From CAXBES01 sp965367015 (GTDB lineage: Bacteria; Bacteroidota; Bacteroidia; Flavobacteriales; Flavobacteriaceae), in the NCBI GenBank assembly GCA_965367015.1, contig CBDUGY010000067.1, forward strand, positions 1 to 15,457: a DNA stretch of 15,457 nt, written 5' to 3'. The first letter of the stretch is position 1. Each line of letters begins with the position of its first letter. Both the position numbers and the translations under genes were made by a program. Below are positions 8,335 through 15,438 of this stretch, one piece after another. A model generated the notes under the pieces. It saw nothing but the letters and a program-made list of their open reading frames with translations. It had not been told where the DNA came from and searched no databases.

Positions 8335-9453
8335 TTAGCTTCCGGCAATGGCTTTGTAAATAAGTGATGCGGTTTTCTCGCTGGCTCCTTTTCCACCAAG
8401 CATTTTTTCTAAATCGTAATAGTCTAAAAATAGCTTTGCACGTTGATAAGGATCAAGGATACGCGCCAGTTCATCTTGCAAGCGTTGAGTGTTTAAATCG
8501 GATTGAATTAGTTCTGTAACCACTTCTTTATCCAAGATTAGATTTACGAGAGAAATATATTTTAAGCTTATCACGCGTTTTGCTATCTCATATGAGACCC
8601 GACTTCCTTTGTAGCAAACAACCTGTGGTACTTTAAACAAAGCAGTTTCGAGTGTTGCCGTACCAGAAGTTACCAAAGCGGCATGAGAAATACTTAAGAG
8701 GTCATATGTTTTATTGAGCAATAAATGTACATTTTGCTTCTGAATAAAAGGTTTGTAAAAGGCAGCCTCTTGACTGGGAGCTCCGGCAATTACAAATTGA
8801 TATTCATTAAAATTTTCCACTACCGAAAGCATTATTTCCAGCATTTTTGATATTTCCTGCTTTCTACTTCCCGGAAGTAACGCAATAATGGGGCGATCGT
8901 CTAAATTGTGTTCTCTCTTAAATTTTTCCGGGTATACCTGCTCTCTGTTTAAAATGGCATCTATTAAAGGATGTCCTACAAAATGGACAGGGAAATTATG
9001 TTTTTTCTCGTAAAAATTCTTTTCGAAAGGAAGGATTACGTACATGGCATCCACATCCCTTTTTATTTCTTTTATTCTACCTTCCTTCCAGGCCCAAATT
9101 TGCGGAGAAATATAATAATGTGTTTTAAACCCCTGTTGTTTAGCCCACTTTGCAATCCGTAAATTAAAACCCGGATAGTCGATAAATATGATCACATCGG
9201 GATTGAAGTTTTCAATATCTTTTTTACAGAAGGAAATGTTTTTTAATATAGTGCGTAGATTGAAAATAACCTCTATAAACCCCATAAATGCAAGATCTCT
9301 ATAGTGTTTTACAAGGTCACCGCCAGATTCCTGCATAAGTTCACCACCCCAATAGCGAAAGTTAGCTTCCGCATCTTGAATTTTCAAGGCTTTCATTAGG
9401 TTGGCTCCATGAAGGTCTCCCGAAGCTTCCCCTGCTATGAGGTAATATTTCAT
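8335..9453 (-). CDS. lpxB: Lipid-A-disaccharide synthase
   Basis: LpxB (glycosyltransferase family 19) joins UDP-2,3-diacylglucosamine and lipid X (2,3-diacylglucosamine 1-phosphate) to form the disaccharide core of lipid A at the inner face of the inner membrane. The 372-residue protein has the family length. Diagnostic motifs are LIAGEASGDLHGANL at 5-19, DYPGFNLR at 92-99, SPQIWAWKEGR at 116-126, FVGHPLID at 158-165, LLPGSRKQEI at 192-201 and TSGTATLETAL around 262-272. The start codon ATG at 9453 puts the first motif at the expected distance from the N-terminus. It is preceded by a 44-base gap after the small membrane protein gene and followed by the NlpC/P60 gene, all on the - strand. Its presence shows a lipid A-containing Gram-negative outer membrane. 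The other Raetz pathway genes are not in the window. Confidence 0.97.
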   Translation of the reverse strand: MKYYLIAGEASGDLHGANLMKALKIQDAEANFRYWGGELMQESGGDLVKHYRDLAFMGFIEVIFNLRTILKNISFCKKDIENFNPDVIIFIDYPGFNLRIAKWAKQQGFKTHYYISPQIWAWKEGRIKEIKRDVDAMYVILPFEKNFYEKKHNFPVHFVGHPLIDAILNREQVYPEKFKREHNLDDRPIIALLPGSRKQEISKMLEIMLSVVENFNEYQFVIAGAPSQEAAFYKPFIQKQNVHLLLNKTYDLLSISHAALVTSGTATLETALFKVPQVVCYKGSRVSYEIAKRVISLKYISLVNLILDKEVVTELIQSDLNTQRLQDELARILDPYQRAKLFLDYYDLEKMLGGKGASEKTASLIYKAIAGS

Positions 9454-9497
9454 TTAGAATTTATCAATGTTAATTCTGAATATACTTACTCGGTTTT

Positions 9498-9797
9498 TTA
9501 ATAAAATTTAGAAATAAGGATAATAAGTGCAGCAATTATCGTTGCTAAAATTACACCTCGGGCTCTGTAATATTTCTTTTTTTTCAGAAAAACGAAGACT
9601 ACCACAAAGTTCAATAAAGCGCCTAAAATTATAATATTTCCTAGCATTCCTTGTTCCAAAGTTATTTGAAACGTACTATCTACCGATAGATGCTTCACCC
9701 TAGATAGAAAGAATATATATAAGTAACTTCCTGTTAAATTAGAAATCAATCCAATGATGAGTCCAATGGCGATTTCTTTTCCTATTTTTTGTTTCAT
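9498..9797 (-). CDS. Small three-helix membrane protein, function unknown
   Basis: I do not recognise a family for this 99-residue protein. Three hydrophobic segments are visible at about 9-32, 50-71 and 81-97. The charged stretches (KQKIGKE at the N-terminus and KKKKYYRAR at 72-80) suggest an N-in, C-out topology, with residues 33-48 forming a short periplasmic loop. There is no conserved cysteine or obvious catalytic residue. Its ATG shares one base with the TAA stop of surE (TAATG at 9795-9799), so translation is probably coupled to surE. The coding frame fills its slot exactly between surE and lpxB, with the usual composition of a membrane protein, and is very likely real. A role in envelope or lipid A related traffic is only a guess from position. 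Confidence 0.8.
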   Translation of the reverse strand: MKQKIGKEIAIGLIIGLISNLTGSYLYIFFLSRVKHLSVDSTFQITLEQGMLGNIIILGALLNFVVVFVFLKKKKYYRARGVILATIIAALIILISKFY

Positions 9798-10573
9798 TAT
9801 ATATCCCAGGTATTAATATCCTTAATTGCATGATGCGCGGTGAGATCGAATTGGACAGGTACTACCGAGACATATCCATTACTTAATGCCCATTCATCAG
9901 TATCTTCGCCTTTATCATTATTTACAAATTCTCCTGTAAGCCAATAATAATCACGCCCTAGCGGATTGGTACGCTTATCGAACTGTTCTTCCCAGTGGGC
10001 ATTGGCTTGTCTGCAAACTTTAATGCCTTTAATCTCTTTGGCAGGTAATTTTGGGATATTCACATTTAAAACGACACCTTTCGGGAGGCCATATTTTAGA
10101 CATTGCTCAACTAAAAGCTTAACATATTTCTTGGAAGCATCAAAATTAGCTTCCATTGAATAATCTAACAAGGAAAAACCGATCGAGGGAATTCCTAATG
10201 TGCCTGCTTCCACCGCAGCACTCATGGTACCGCTATAAATTACGTTAATAGAGCTGTTGCTACCATGATTTATACCACTTACGCAAAGATCCGGCTTTCG
10301 TTTAAGAATTTCATTCACAGCAATTTTAACACAATCCACAGGAGTGCCACTACAACTATACTCAGTTTGAGGCTCGTCGTTCATGACTTTCATTTTATTA
10401 CAATACAGCGTGGCATTTATCGTTATAGCATGACCCATTGCACTTTGCGGGGCATCTGGAGCTACAACGTAGACATCTCCAATAGTATTCATCACCTCGA
10501 CCAGAGTTCGAATACCGGGAGCAGTAATGCCATCGTCATTGGTAACTAGTATTAGTGGTCTCTTTTTGGCCAT
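9797..10573 (-). CDS. surE: 5'/3'-nucleotidase SurE
   Basis: SurE is a cytoplasmic metal-dependent phosphatase acting on nucleoside 5'- and 3'-monophosphates (and in some species short polyphosphate), linked to stationary-phase and stress survival. The 258-residue product has the N-terminal motif ILVTNDDGITAPGI with Asp13-Asp14, Ser44 in APQSAMGH, SGTPVDCV at 75-82, and Asn102 in SGINHGSN, which together make the metal site of the family. YSGTMSAAVEA and the conserved GIPSIGFSL also match. The ATG at 10573 gives the canonical short lead before the first strand. It is the first gene of the - strand run and faces the divergent prc-type protease across about 165 bases. An exact TACTTTTG element lies 21 bases upstream of the ATG. 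Confidence 0.97.
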   Translation of the reverse strand: MAKKRPLILVTNDDGITAPGIRTLVEVMNTIGDVYVVAPDAPQSAMGHAITINATLYCNKMKVMNDEPQTEYSCSGTPVDCVKIAVNEILKRKPDLCVSGINHGSNSSINVIYSGTMSAAVEAGTLGIPSIGFSLLDYSMEANFDASKKYVKLLVEQCLKYGLPKGVVLNVNIPKLPAKEIKGIKVCRQANAHWEEQFDKRTNPLGRDYYWLTGEFVNNDKGEDTDEWALSNGYVSVVPVQFDLTAHHAIKDINTWDI

Positions 10574-10593
10574 AGGGTAGAATTTTCTCTAAA

Positions 10594-10601
10594 CAAAAGT
10601 A
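10594..10601 (-). promoter_or_regulatory. Candidate -7 element of the surE promoter
   Basis: On the - strand these bases read TACTTTTG, an exact match to the Bacteroidota -7 consensus TAnnTTTG, ending 20 bases before the surE ATG. A start point 5-7 bases downstream would leave a short leader of about 14 bases. No good TTG -33 element lies at the usual 17-23 base spacing (a TTT is present), so confidence is moderate. Confidence 0.45.
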
Positions 10602-10674
10602 CATTTAATAATTTTGAATTTTAAATTCTTAATTCTGAAATTGTTTAACAAAAAATTATCACGTATATATGTGC

Positions 10675-10700
10675 TTGGCACGGTTTTTTGTATAATTTAG
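10675..10700 (+). promoter_or_regulatory. Weak candidate promoter for the tail-specific protease
   Basis: TTG at 10675-10677 is followed 15 bases later by TAATTTAG (10693-10700), which differs from TAnnTTTG at one position. The spacing is shorter than usual. The TTG sits at the centre of a small dyad GTGC-TTG-GCAC (10671-10681) that could overlap a regulator site. An alternative pair is TTG at 10641 with TATATGTG at 10666. The rest of this gap (10574-10738) is AT-rich DNA with no other feature I can support. Confidence 0.25.
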
Positions 10701-10738
10701 GGCACAAGTAATAATGTAAGTTGATTGATATGCAAATA

Positions 10739-12907
10739 ATGAAAAAGAATTTTAAAATTTTATTCCTAGCGGTTTTTGTTGCTGCTGCTTCTTGTAGTTT
10801 TACTACAAAACAATTTGATGACCCCGATAAGGATAAATTACTTTTAGATCTAATATCCTATGTACTACAGAAAGGGCATTACGATGCTAAGGACATAAAT
10901 GATGAATTTTCAGAGGGAGTTTATACCGATTTTATTGACGGTTTAGATCCGCTAAAACGATATTTTTTAGCTTCCGATATCGAGGATTTCAGTCAATATA
11001 AGACTGAGATAGATGATCAAATAAAAAATAAAGAGCTTACATTTTTCGATTTAGTTTATTCCAGATACAATCAACGGTTAAAAGAAGTGAAAGGAATGTA
11101 TATTGAAATTCTGGAAACTCCTTTTAATTACAATGAAGATGATATAATAAGTGTTGATTACGACAACTTGGCTTATGCAAAAAACAAGAAAGAGATAAAA
11201 GATCGCTGGAGACAACAATTAAAGTTTTCTACGATTTCTTCTTATTACGATTATGTAGAGGATAAAAATACTTCTGAAGAAAGAAAGAAAGAAGCCAAAG
11301 AGAAGGGGGAAGAATACAAGCCAACTGAAAATGAAAAGCTGTCCTTGGCAGAAATGGAAGTAAAGGCGAGAAAGGCTACAGAAACTTCTCTGACCGAATA
11401 TTTTGATTTTACCGATGATCTTGAACGCAAAGATTATTTTGCGATCTTTTTAAATACGATTGTTGAAGAGTTCGATCCGCATACAAATTATTTCGCACCA
11501 CCAGATAGAGATCGTTTCGATCTAAGAATGAGCGGTAAACTGGAAGGAATTGGTGCCAGACTTCAAAAGAAAAATGATTACATCAACGTAGTTGAAGTAA
11601 TTAGTGGAGGGCCTGTTTGGAGAGGGGAACATTTAGAAGTTGGCGATATACTATTAAAGGTTAAGCAGGAAGATGAAGACGATGCAGTTAGTATTGTCGG
11701 GATGCGCATTGATGATGCTATTAAGTTCATTAAAGGTCCGAAAGGAACAAAGGTTACACTTACAGTAAAAAGAGTTGATGGTAGTATTGAAGAAGAAACT
11801 ATCACAAGGGATGTTGTGGAACTGGAAGAAACTTATGCTAAATCGACGTTAATCGAAAAAGAAGACAAGAAGTTTGGTTTAATTAATCTTCCCGCTTTCT
11901 ATTTCGATATGGAGAATTATAAAGAACGCAATGCTGCCAGTGATGTTAAAAAAGAGATCATTCGATTAAAGCAAGAGGGAATGGAAGGATTGGTTTTAGA
12001 CCTTCGGGATAACGGTGGAGGGTCTTTGCGAACCGCAGTTGACATTGCCGGATTGTTTATAAAGGAAGGACCGGTGGTACAAGTCGCTTCAGGAGGTAGT
12101 CGAAAAGAAGTTTTAAAAGATGAAGATGAGGAAATTGTTTGGGATGGACCTTTGGTGATATTAGTTAATGGACTTTCGGCTTCGGCTTCCGAAATTTTGG
12201 CAGCTGCAATGCAGGATTATAAGCGAGCTATTATTATTGGTAGTAAGCAATCATATGGAAAAGGAACGGTGCAAAATTTAATTGATCTTAACCAATGGTT
12301 ACGTAAAAATGATTTGGGAGATATGGGAGCATTGAAGCTTACTACTCAGAAATTTTATCGTGTTAACGGAGGATCTACACAATTAGAGGGAGTTAAGAGT
12401 GATGTGGTAATGCCAGATCGATACAGTTATATTGATATAGGAGAACGCGATTACGATAATCCGTTACCTTATGATAAGATCGAGGCTGCTAACTATGACG
12501 TTTGGGATGGTTATATTGATTTTCAAGAAACAATTGACCGAAGTAAAGCCCGTATGGCGCAAAGTGAGCAATTAATGCTTATTGAAGAGAATGCAAAATA
12601 CATCAAAAAGCGTCGTGATGAGATGGATGTGACTTTAAATTTTGATAAATATAGTGCCGAAATTGAAAAGCGTAAAGAGGAGATGAAGAAGTTTGATGCC
12701 ATAGATAAGTACGATAATAAGCTCAGCTATCGTTCACTGCCCGACGAAATTGCATTGATGAAACAAGATACCACCTTGCGAGAAAAACGTAAGAGATGGC
12801 ATAAGAATTTGAGTAAAGATATATATGTTGAAGAAGCGGTGAATGTATTAGAAGATCTTGAGCTCAGCAATATAAAGGCTGGTAAGGTAGCTAACATTAA
12901 AAATTAA
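10739..12907 (+). CDS. prc: Carboxy-terminal processing (tail-specific) protease, probable lipoprotein
   Basis: This S41-family serine protease degrades or trims exported proteins from their C-termini. From the ATG at 10739 the product has 722 residues. It starts with a probable lipoprotein signal (MKKNFKILFLAVFVAAASC, Cys19); an ATG at 10730 and a TTG at 10721 are alternatives that spoil this signal. Residues 30 to about 260 form the helical Prc N-terminal domain, with a lysine/glutamate-rich segment around 185-205. A PDZ domain spans about 265-350 (GIGARLQKKNDYINVV, VGDILLKV). The protease core contains LRDNGGGSL and LSASASE with the likely nucleophile Ser482, Asp493 in MQDY, and the general base Lys508 in SYGKGTVQ, matching the Ser/Lys dyad of E. 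coli Prc from memory. The C-terminal region (about 600-722) is the charged helical tail of Prc-type enzymes. The long form with both extra domains separates it from short CtpA types. It is divergent from surE. Confidence 0.93.
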   Translation: MKKNFKILFLAVFVAAASCSFTTKQFDDPDKDKLLLDLISYVLQKGHYDAKDINDEFSEGVYTDFIDGLDPLKRYFLASDIEDFSQYKTEIDDQIKNKELTFFDLVYSRYNQRLKEVKGMYIEILETPFNYNEDDIISVDYDNLAYAKNKKEIKDRWRQQLKFSTISSYYDYVEDKNTSEERKKEAKEKGEEYKPTENEKLSLAEMEVKARKATETSLTEYFDFTDDLERKDYFAIFLNTIVEEFDPHTNYFAPPDRDRFDLRMSGKLEGIGARLQKKNDYINVVEVISGGPVWRGEHLEVGDILLKVKQEDEDDAVSIVGMRIDDAIKFIKGPKGTKVTLTVKRVDGSIEEETITRDVVELEETYAKSTLIEKEDKKFGLINLPAFYFDMENYKERNAASDVKKEIIRLKQEGMEGLVLDLRDNGGGSLRTAVDIAGLFIKEGPVVQVASGGSRKEVLKDEDEEIVWDGPLVILVNGLSASASEILAAAMQDYKRAIIIGSKQSYGKGTVQNLIDLNQWLRKNDLGDMGALKLTTQKFYRVNGGSTQLEGVKSDVVMPDRYSYIDIGERDYDNPLPYDKIEAANYDVWDGYIDFQETIDRSKARMAQSEQLMLIEENAKYIKKRRDEMDVTLNFDKYSAEIEKRKEEMKKFDAIDKYDNKLSYRSLPDEIALMKQDTTLREKRKRWHKNLSKDIYVEEAVNVLEDLELSNIKAGKVANIKN

Positions 12908-12974
12908 GATTTTTTCGACGGAGGTTTGTTTAGAACCTTGTTGTTCTATTACGCTCACAAGGCGATATTTTTAA

Positions 12975-12982
12975 TACCTTTG
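12975..12982 (+). promoter_or_regulatory. Candidate -7 element directly before the ABC permease start
   Basis: TACCTTTG is an exact match to the TAnnTTTG consensus, ending four bases before the GTG start at 12987. Transcription starting 5-7 bases downstream would give a leaderless or nearly leaderless mRNA. No TTG lies at the right -33 distance (nearest at 12941, spacing 31), so it may be a chance match. Confidence 0.3.
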
Positions 12983-12986
12983 TTTT

Positions 12987-14117
12987 GTGAAAAAAGCGAC
13001 ACCATCCCGTCAAGAAAAGCCAAGTGGCGGATTAACAAAAATTGCGCTCCAAAAGTTCAAAAAAAGCTTTTGGGGCGTTTTAAGTTTCTGCTTTTTATCG
13101 ATTTGTGTATTAATTGCAGTTTTTGCTTACGCGATTGCACCAGATAATTCACAAAATGCTAATCAGATGCATTTATCTGTACATTCAAAATCTCCGGGAT
13201 TTACTGTAAAAATGCTTACCATTCCATCTGCGGTGGAACAGGATTCTGACTTGTCTGTTTTTTTCTTCGGAAAGAAGAATGCTGCTACCGAAATTCCTAT
13301 TACTGATTATCAGTTAACGGCTTCAGGAATTCAGATTGCCGAATACACATCAGATGAAACGGGAGGGCTTCAGAAGGAATATGCATTAACTCTTTTTCCG
13401 AAAGCAAGGAATGTGGAGGCAATTCCGAAGCAATATATTTCAGAAAAAACATTTATACTCGGTACCGATAAATACGGACGGGATCTTTTAAGTAGAATGC
13501 TCATTGGTATTCGTATTTCTCTAGCGATTGGTTTTGTGGCGGTATTTATCTCTCTAATTATTGGAGTGACATTAGGGGCAATTGCCGGATATTTTGGAGG
13601 AAAAATTGATGCGGCAATTATGTGGGTAATAAACGTAACCTGGTCTATTCCCACCTTGCTTTTAGTAATTGCAATAACTTTGGCCCTTGGGAAGGGTTTT
13701 TGGCAAGTTTTTATTGCAGTTGGACTCACTATGTGGGTAGAAGTTGCCAGAGTGGTTAGAGGGCAGGTTATGGGTGTTAAAGAAATGCAATATGTCACTG
13801 CCGCGAGAGCTTTAGGGTACAATGATTACAGAATTATTGCAAAACATATTTTGCCTAATGCTATGGCGCCGGTTATTATTATTTCTGCGGCAAATTTTGC
13901 GGGTGCGATACTAATTGAAAGCGGCCTGAGCTTTTTGGGGATTGGGGCTCAACCTCCAATGCCTAGTTGGGGAGGGATCATAAAAGACCATTATGCATAT
14001 ATCATTTTAGGAAAACCTTATCTGGCATTAATACCGGGGTTCGCCATTATGAGTTTGGTGACTGCATTTATGTTAATTGGTAACGCTTTACGAGATGCGC
14101 TTGATGTAAGGGCTTAA
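12987..14117 (+). CDS. OppC/DppC-like ABC transporter permease with large periplasmic insertion
   Basis: The 376-residue protein is an inner-membrane permease of the peptide/nickel ABC importer family. After a basic N-terminus (OppC_N-like), helix 1 covers about 31-50. Residues 51-158 form a long polar stretch (starting APDNSQNANQMHLS) that should lie in the periplasm. The permease core follows with the family signature LGTDKYGRDLLSRMLIG (159-175) and about five more helices. The EAA loop for the ATPase is TAARALGYNDYRIIAKHILPN (271-291), and ESGLSFLGIGAQPP is at 311-324. Typical OppC/DppC proteins are about 300 residues, so the insertion explains the extra length. The start is a GTG at 12987, chosen because the frame matches the basic lead-in and no ATG precedes helix 1. 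No OppB-type partner, ATPase or binding protein is nearby. The nuclease gene follows after nine bases. The substrate is probably peptide but is not proven. Confidence 0.9.
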   Translation: MKKATPSRQEKPSGGLTKIALQKFKKSFWGVLSFCFLSICVLIAVFAYAIAPDNSQNANQMHLSVHSKSPGFTVKMLTIPSAVEQDSDLSVFFFGKKNAATEIPITDYQLTASGIQIAEYTSDETGGLQKEYALTLFPKARNVEAIPKQYISEKTFILGTDKYGRDLLSRMLIGIRISLAIGFVAVFISLIIGVTLGAIAGYFGGKIDAAIMWVINVTWSIPTLLLVIAITLALGKGFWQVFIAVGLTMWVEVARVVRGQVMGVKEMQYVTAARALGYNDYRIIAKHILPNAMAPVIIISAANFAGAILIESGLSFLGIGAQPPMPSWGGIIKDHYAYIILGKPYLALIPGFAIMSLVTAFMLIGNALRDALDVRA

Positions 14118-14126
14118 ATTTAAAAA

Positions 14127-14945
14127 ATGAATCGAAAATATCTTTATCCTATCATAATAATTTTAGTTACAGTAATACTGTATTATGCTGAAAAGTATAT
14201 TGATAGGAAAAATGAAAATTATCCTACAATATCCGTTAATTCGGGCGATTATTCTTCTTCGGAATTCGATAGCTCTTTTCAACCAACTTCAACTACTGGT
14301 AGTATTGTTAACCATCAGTATTTTAGCCTGTCCTATGCAGAAGCACATGAACAGGCTGAATGGGTAGCTTATGCACTCAATAAAAATCATCTGTCCAGGA
14401 ACGACTTCGATCGTCCTTACTTTGTTGAAGACCGAAAGGTAAAAACCAAGTCGGCAGATTGGCGTAATTATAAAAATTCAGGTTACGACCGTGGCCATTT
14501 ATGTCCGGCGGGTGATAGGAAGTTTACCTATGACGCTTTCCACGAGACATTTTTAACGAGTAATATAAGTCCGCAGGACCACGATTTTAATTCTGGGGTT
14601 TGGAACAGCTTAGAGCAAAAAGTTCGATATTGGGCCGATAAATATGAGGGTGTTTATGTAGTGACAGGGGGAGTTTTAAAAGAAGATCTGCAGGGTATTG
14701 GAGATGAAAATGTTTCGGTGCCTGAAGATTTTTATAAGATCATTATTGATGCTTCAAATGGAAATTTTAAAGCCATTGCTTTTCTAATTCCAAATAAACC
14801 AACGAATAGATCTTTCTATGAATACGTTGTAACTATTGATTCTATAGAAGATGTCACCGGAATTGATTTCTTTCCAAATTTATCCAAAGATATACAAGAT
14901 AAAATAGAAAAGTCAATTGACTTAAAGGCCTGGGGGAAACGTTAA
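14127..14945 (+). CDS. Membrane-anchored DNA/RNA non-specific endonuclease (DRGH, NucA/Serratia type)
   Basis: The 272-residue product starts with a signal peptide or signal anchor (YLYPIIIILVTVILYYA, residues 5-21), which should place the nuclease outside the cytoplasm. A low-complexity serine/threonine linker follows (about 34-60). The beta-beta-alpha metal nuclease domain contains SGYDRGHLCPAGDR with catalytic His124 and, 31 residues on, Asn155 in DFNSGVWNSLE with Glu163. The His/Asn/Glu spacing agrees with Serratia nuclease (89/119/127) from memory. Such enzymes cut single- and double-stranded DNA and RNA without sequence preference, and in this position would serve nutrient or phosphate scavenging from extracellular nucleic acid. 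The gene starts nine bases after the permease stop and is probably co-transcribed. No small inhibitor gene (NuiA-like) is next to it, consistent with an exported enzyme. It is convergent with the SRPBCC gene, six bases away. Confidence 0.93.
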   Translation: MNRKYLYPIIIILVTVILYYAEKYIDRKNENYPTISVNSGDYSSSEFDSSFQPTSTTGSIVNHQYFSLSYAEAHEQAEWVAYALNKNHLSRNDFDRPYFVEDRKVKTKSADWRNYKNSGYDRGHLCPAGDRKFTYDAFHETFLTSNISPQDHDFNSGVWNSLEQKVRYWADKYEGVYVVTGGVLKEDLQGIGDENVSVPEDFYKIIIDASNGNFKAIAFLIPNKPTNRSFYEYVVTIDSIEDVTGIDFFPNLSKDIQDKIEKSIDLKAWGKR

Positions 14946-14964
14946 AGGCTATTAGTTGTCCTTT
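14944..14964. terminator. Weak hairpin in the convergent nuclease/SRPBCC junction
   Basis: AAAGG (14944-14948) and CCTTT (14960-14964) can pair across an 11-base loop, followed by one further T on the + strand. The hairpin covers parts of both stop codons. It is short, but it is the only structure I see where two converging transcripts meet. It could act weakly in both directions, or termination may depend on Rho. Confidence 0.2.
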
Positions 14965-15392
14965 TCAGCATATGCTTTGAACTGATTCATCCATTTTTGA
15001 CTTTGTGCTTTGAACTTGCCGGGATAGAGTTTCGCCATTAACTTAATCAAAAGGCCGTTAAATTTTATGTACTCAACTTCAGAAATATACTGAGTTTTGT
15101 TAGTATTGATTTTCTTGAATCGTGTAGTTTGTGTATTGGACATATGAATATGTTCGTACAAAGCGATTTTTTCTTTTGGTAAGTTTGATGAAATAATTGT
15201 TTCGAGTAATTCTATTCTTCTCTTATCTTCTAAGATAATCCTTGCTATAGCACCAGGAGCATTAGGGATACCGCTTAAATGTTCAATGCTCTTAAAGCCA
15301 TCCTGCCATTCTTTAAAATTATCTTCGTCTTTCCAAAGTTGAACGACCATGTCAATGGGTAAGTCTATGTCTACAAAACAGGTATATTGCAT
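14952..15392 (-). CDS. SRPBCC/START-like fold protein, ligand unknown
   Basis: The 146-residue cytoplasmic protein looks like a polyketide-cyclase/AHSA1-type SRPBCC domain: an opening strand with alternating hydrophobics (QYTCFVDIDLPIDMV), an early helix with WKDEDNFKEWQDGFKS, several amphipathic strands, and a long C-terminal helix (LLIKLMAKLYPGKFKAQSQKWMNQFKAYA). The early helix and the long final helix line a hydrophobic pocket in this fold. No catalytic residues can be assigned, and family members range from lipid binders to cyclases, so no substrate is proposed. The ATG at 15392 is preceded by AGAGGAG five bases upstream, a clear Shine-Dalgarno sequence that is unusual among the genes of this window. 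Its 5' region carries a long hairpin. Confidence 0.78.
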   Translation of the reverse strand: MQYTCFVDIDLPIDMVVQLWKDEDNFKEWQDGFKSIEHLSGIPNAPGAIARIILEDKRRIELLETIISSNLPKEKIALYEHIHMSNTQTTRFKKINTNKTQYISEVEYIKFNGLLIKLMAKLYPGKFKAQSQKWMNQFKAYAEKDN

Positions 15393-15397
15393 TCTAA

Positions 15398-15404
15398 CTC
15401 CTCT
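15398..15404 (-). promoter_or_regulatory. Shine-Dalgarno sequence of the SRPBCC gene
   Basis: On the - strand the bases read AGAGGAG, five bases before the ATG at 15392. It supports that start. None of the other genes in the window shows a comparably strong ribosome binding site, which fits the usual Bacteroidota pattern of weak or absent ones. Confidence 0.6.
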
Positions 15405-15438
15405 TTATTTTTTGTGTAAGAAAATTACAAAAAATAAA
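15404..15438. repeat. Long AT-rich inverted repeat upstream of the SRPBCC gene
   Basis: Arms of 12 bases (TTTATTTTTTGT at 15404-15415 and ACAAAAAATAAA at 15427-15438) are perfect reverse complements around an 11-base centre. An alternative fold pairs ten outer bases plus GTAA/TTAC with a two-base GT bulge and a five-base loop. On the - strand it lies just upstream of, and touching, the Shine-Dalgarno sequence, so it could be a leader hairpin or an operator. No gene can be assigned to the remaining bases up to 15457. Confidence 0.5.

Noticed and set aside
8301..8399. N-terminal extension of the NlpC/P60 protein by 33 residues
   Set aside because: It would overlap the end of lpxB and bury the lipoprotein signal that begins at the ATG at 8300.
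10265..10549. 94-residue + strand frame inside surE
   Set aside because: It is antisense to the metal-site motifs of surE and shows no signal or domain of its own.
12936..12962. CCTTGT/ACAAGG inverted repeat after the tail-specific protease gene
   Set aside because: A six-pair stem with a 15-base loop and no clean T-tract; not convincing as a terminator.
12926..13147. 73-residue + strand frame overlapping the start of the permease gene
   Set aside because: It runs in another frame across the permease N-terminus and is cysteine-rich without a motif; the permease frame explains this DNA.
13370..13822. 150-residue open frame on the - strand inside the ABC permease
   Set aside because: It is antisense to the conserved permease core, and its threonine/isoleucine-rich translation mirrors hydrophobic codons of the real gene.
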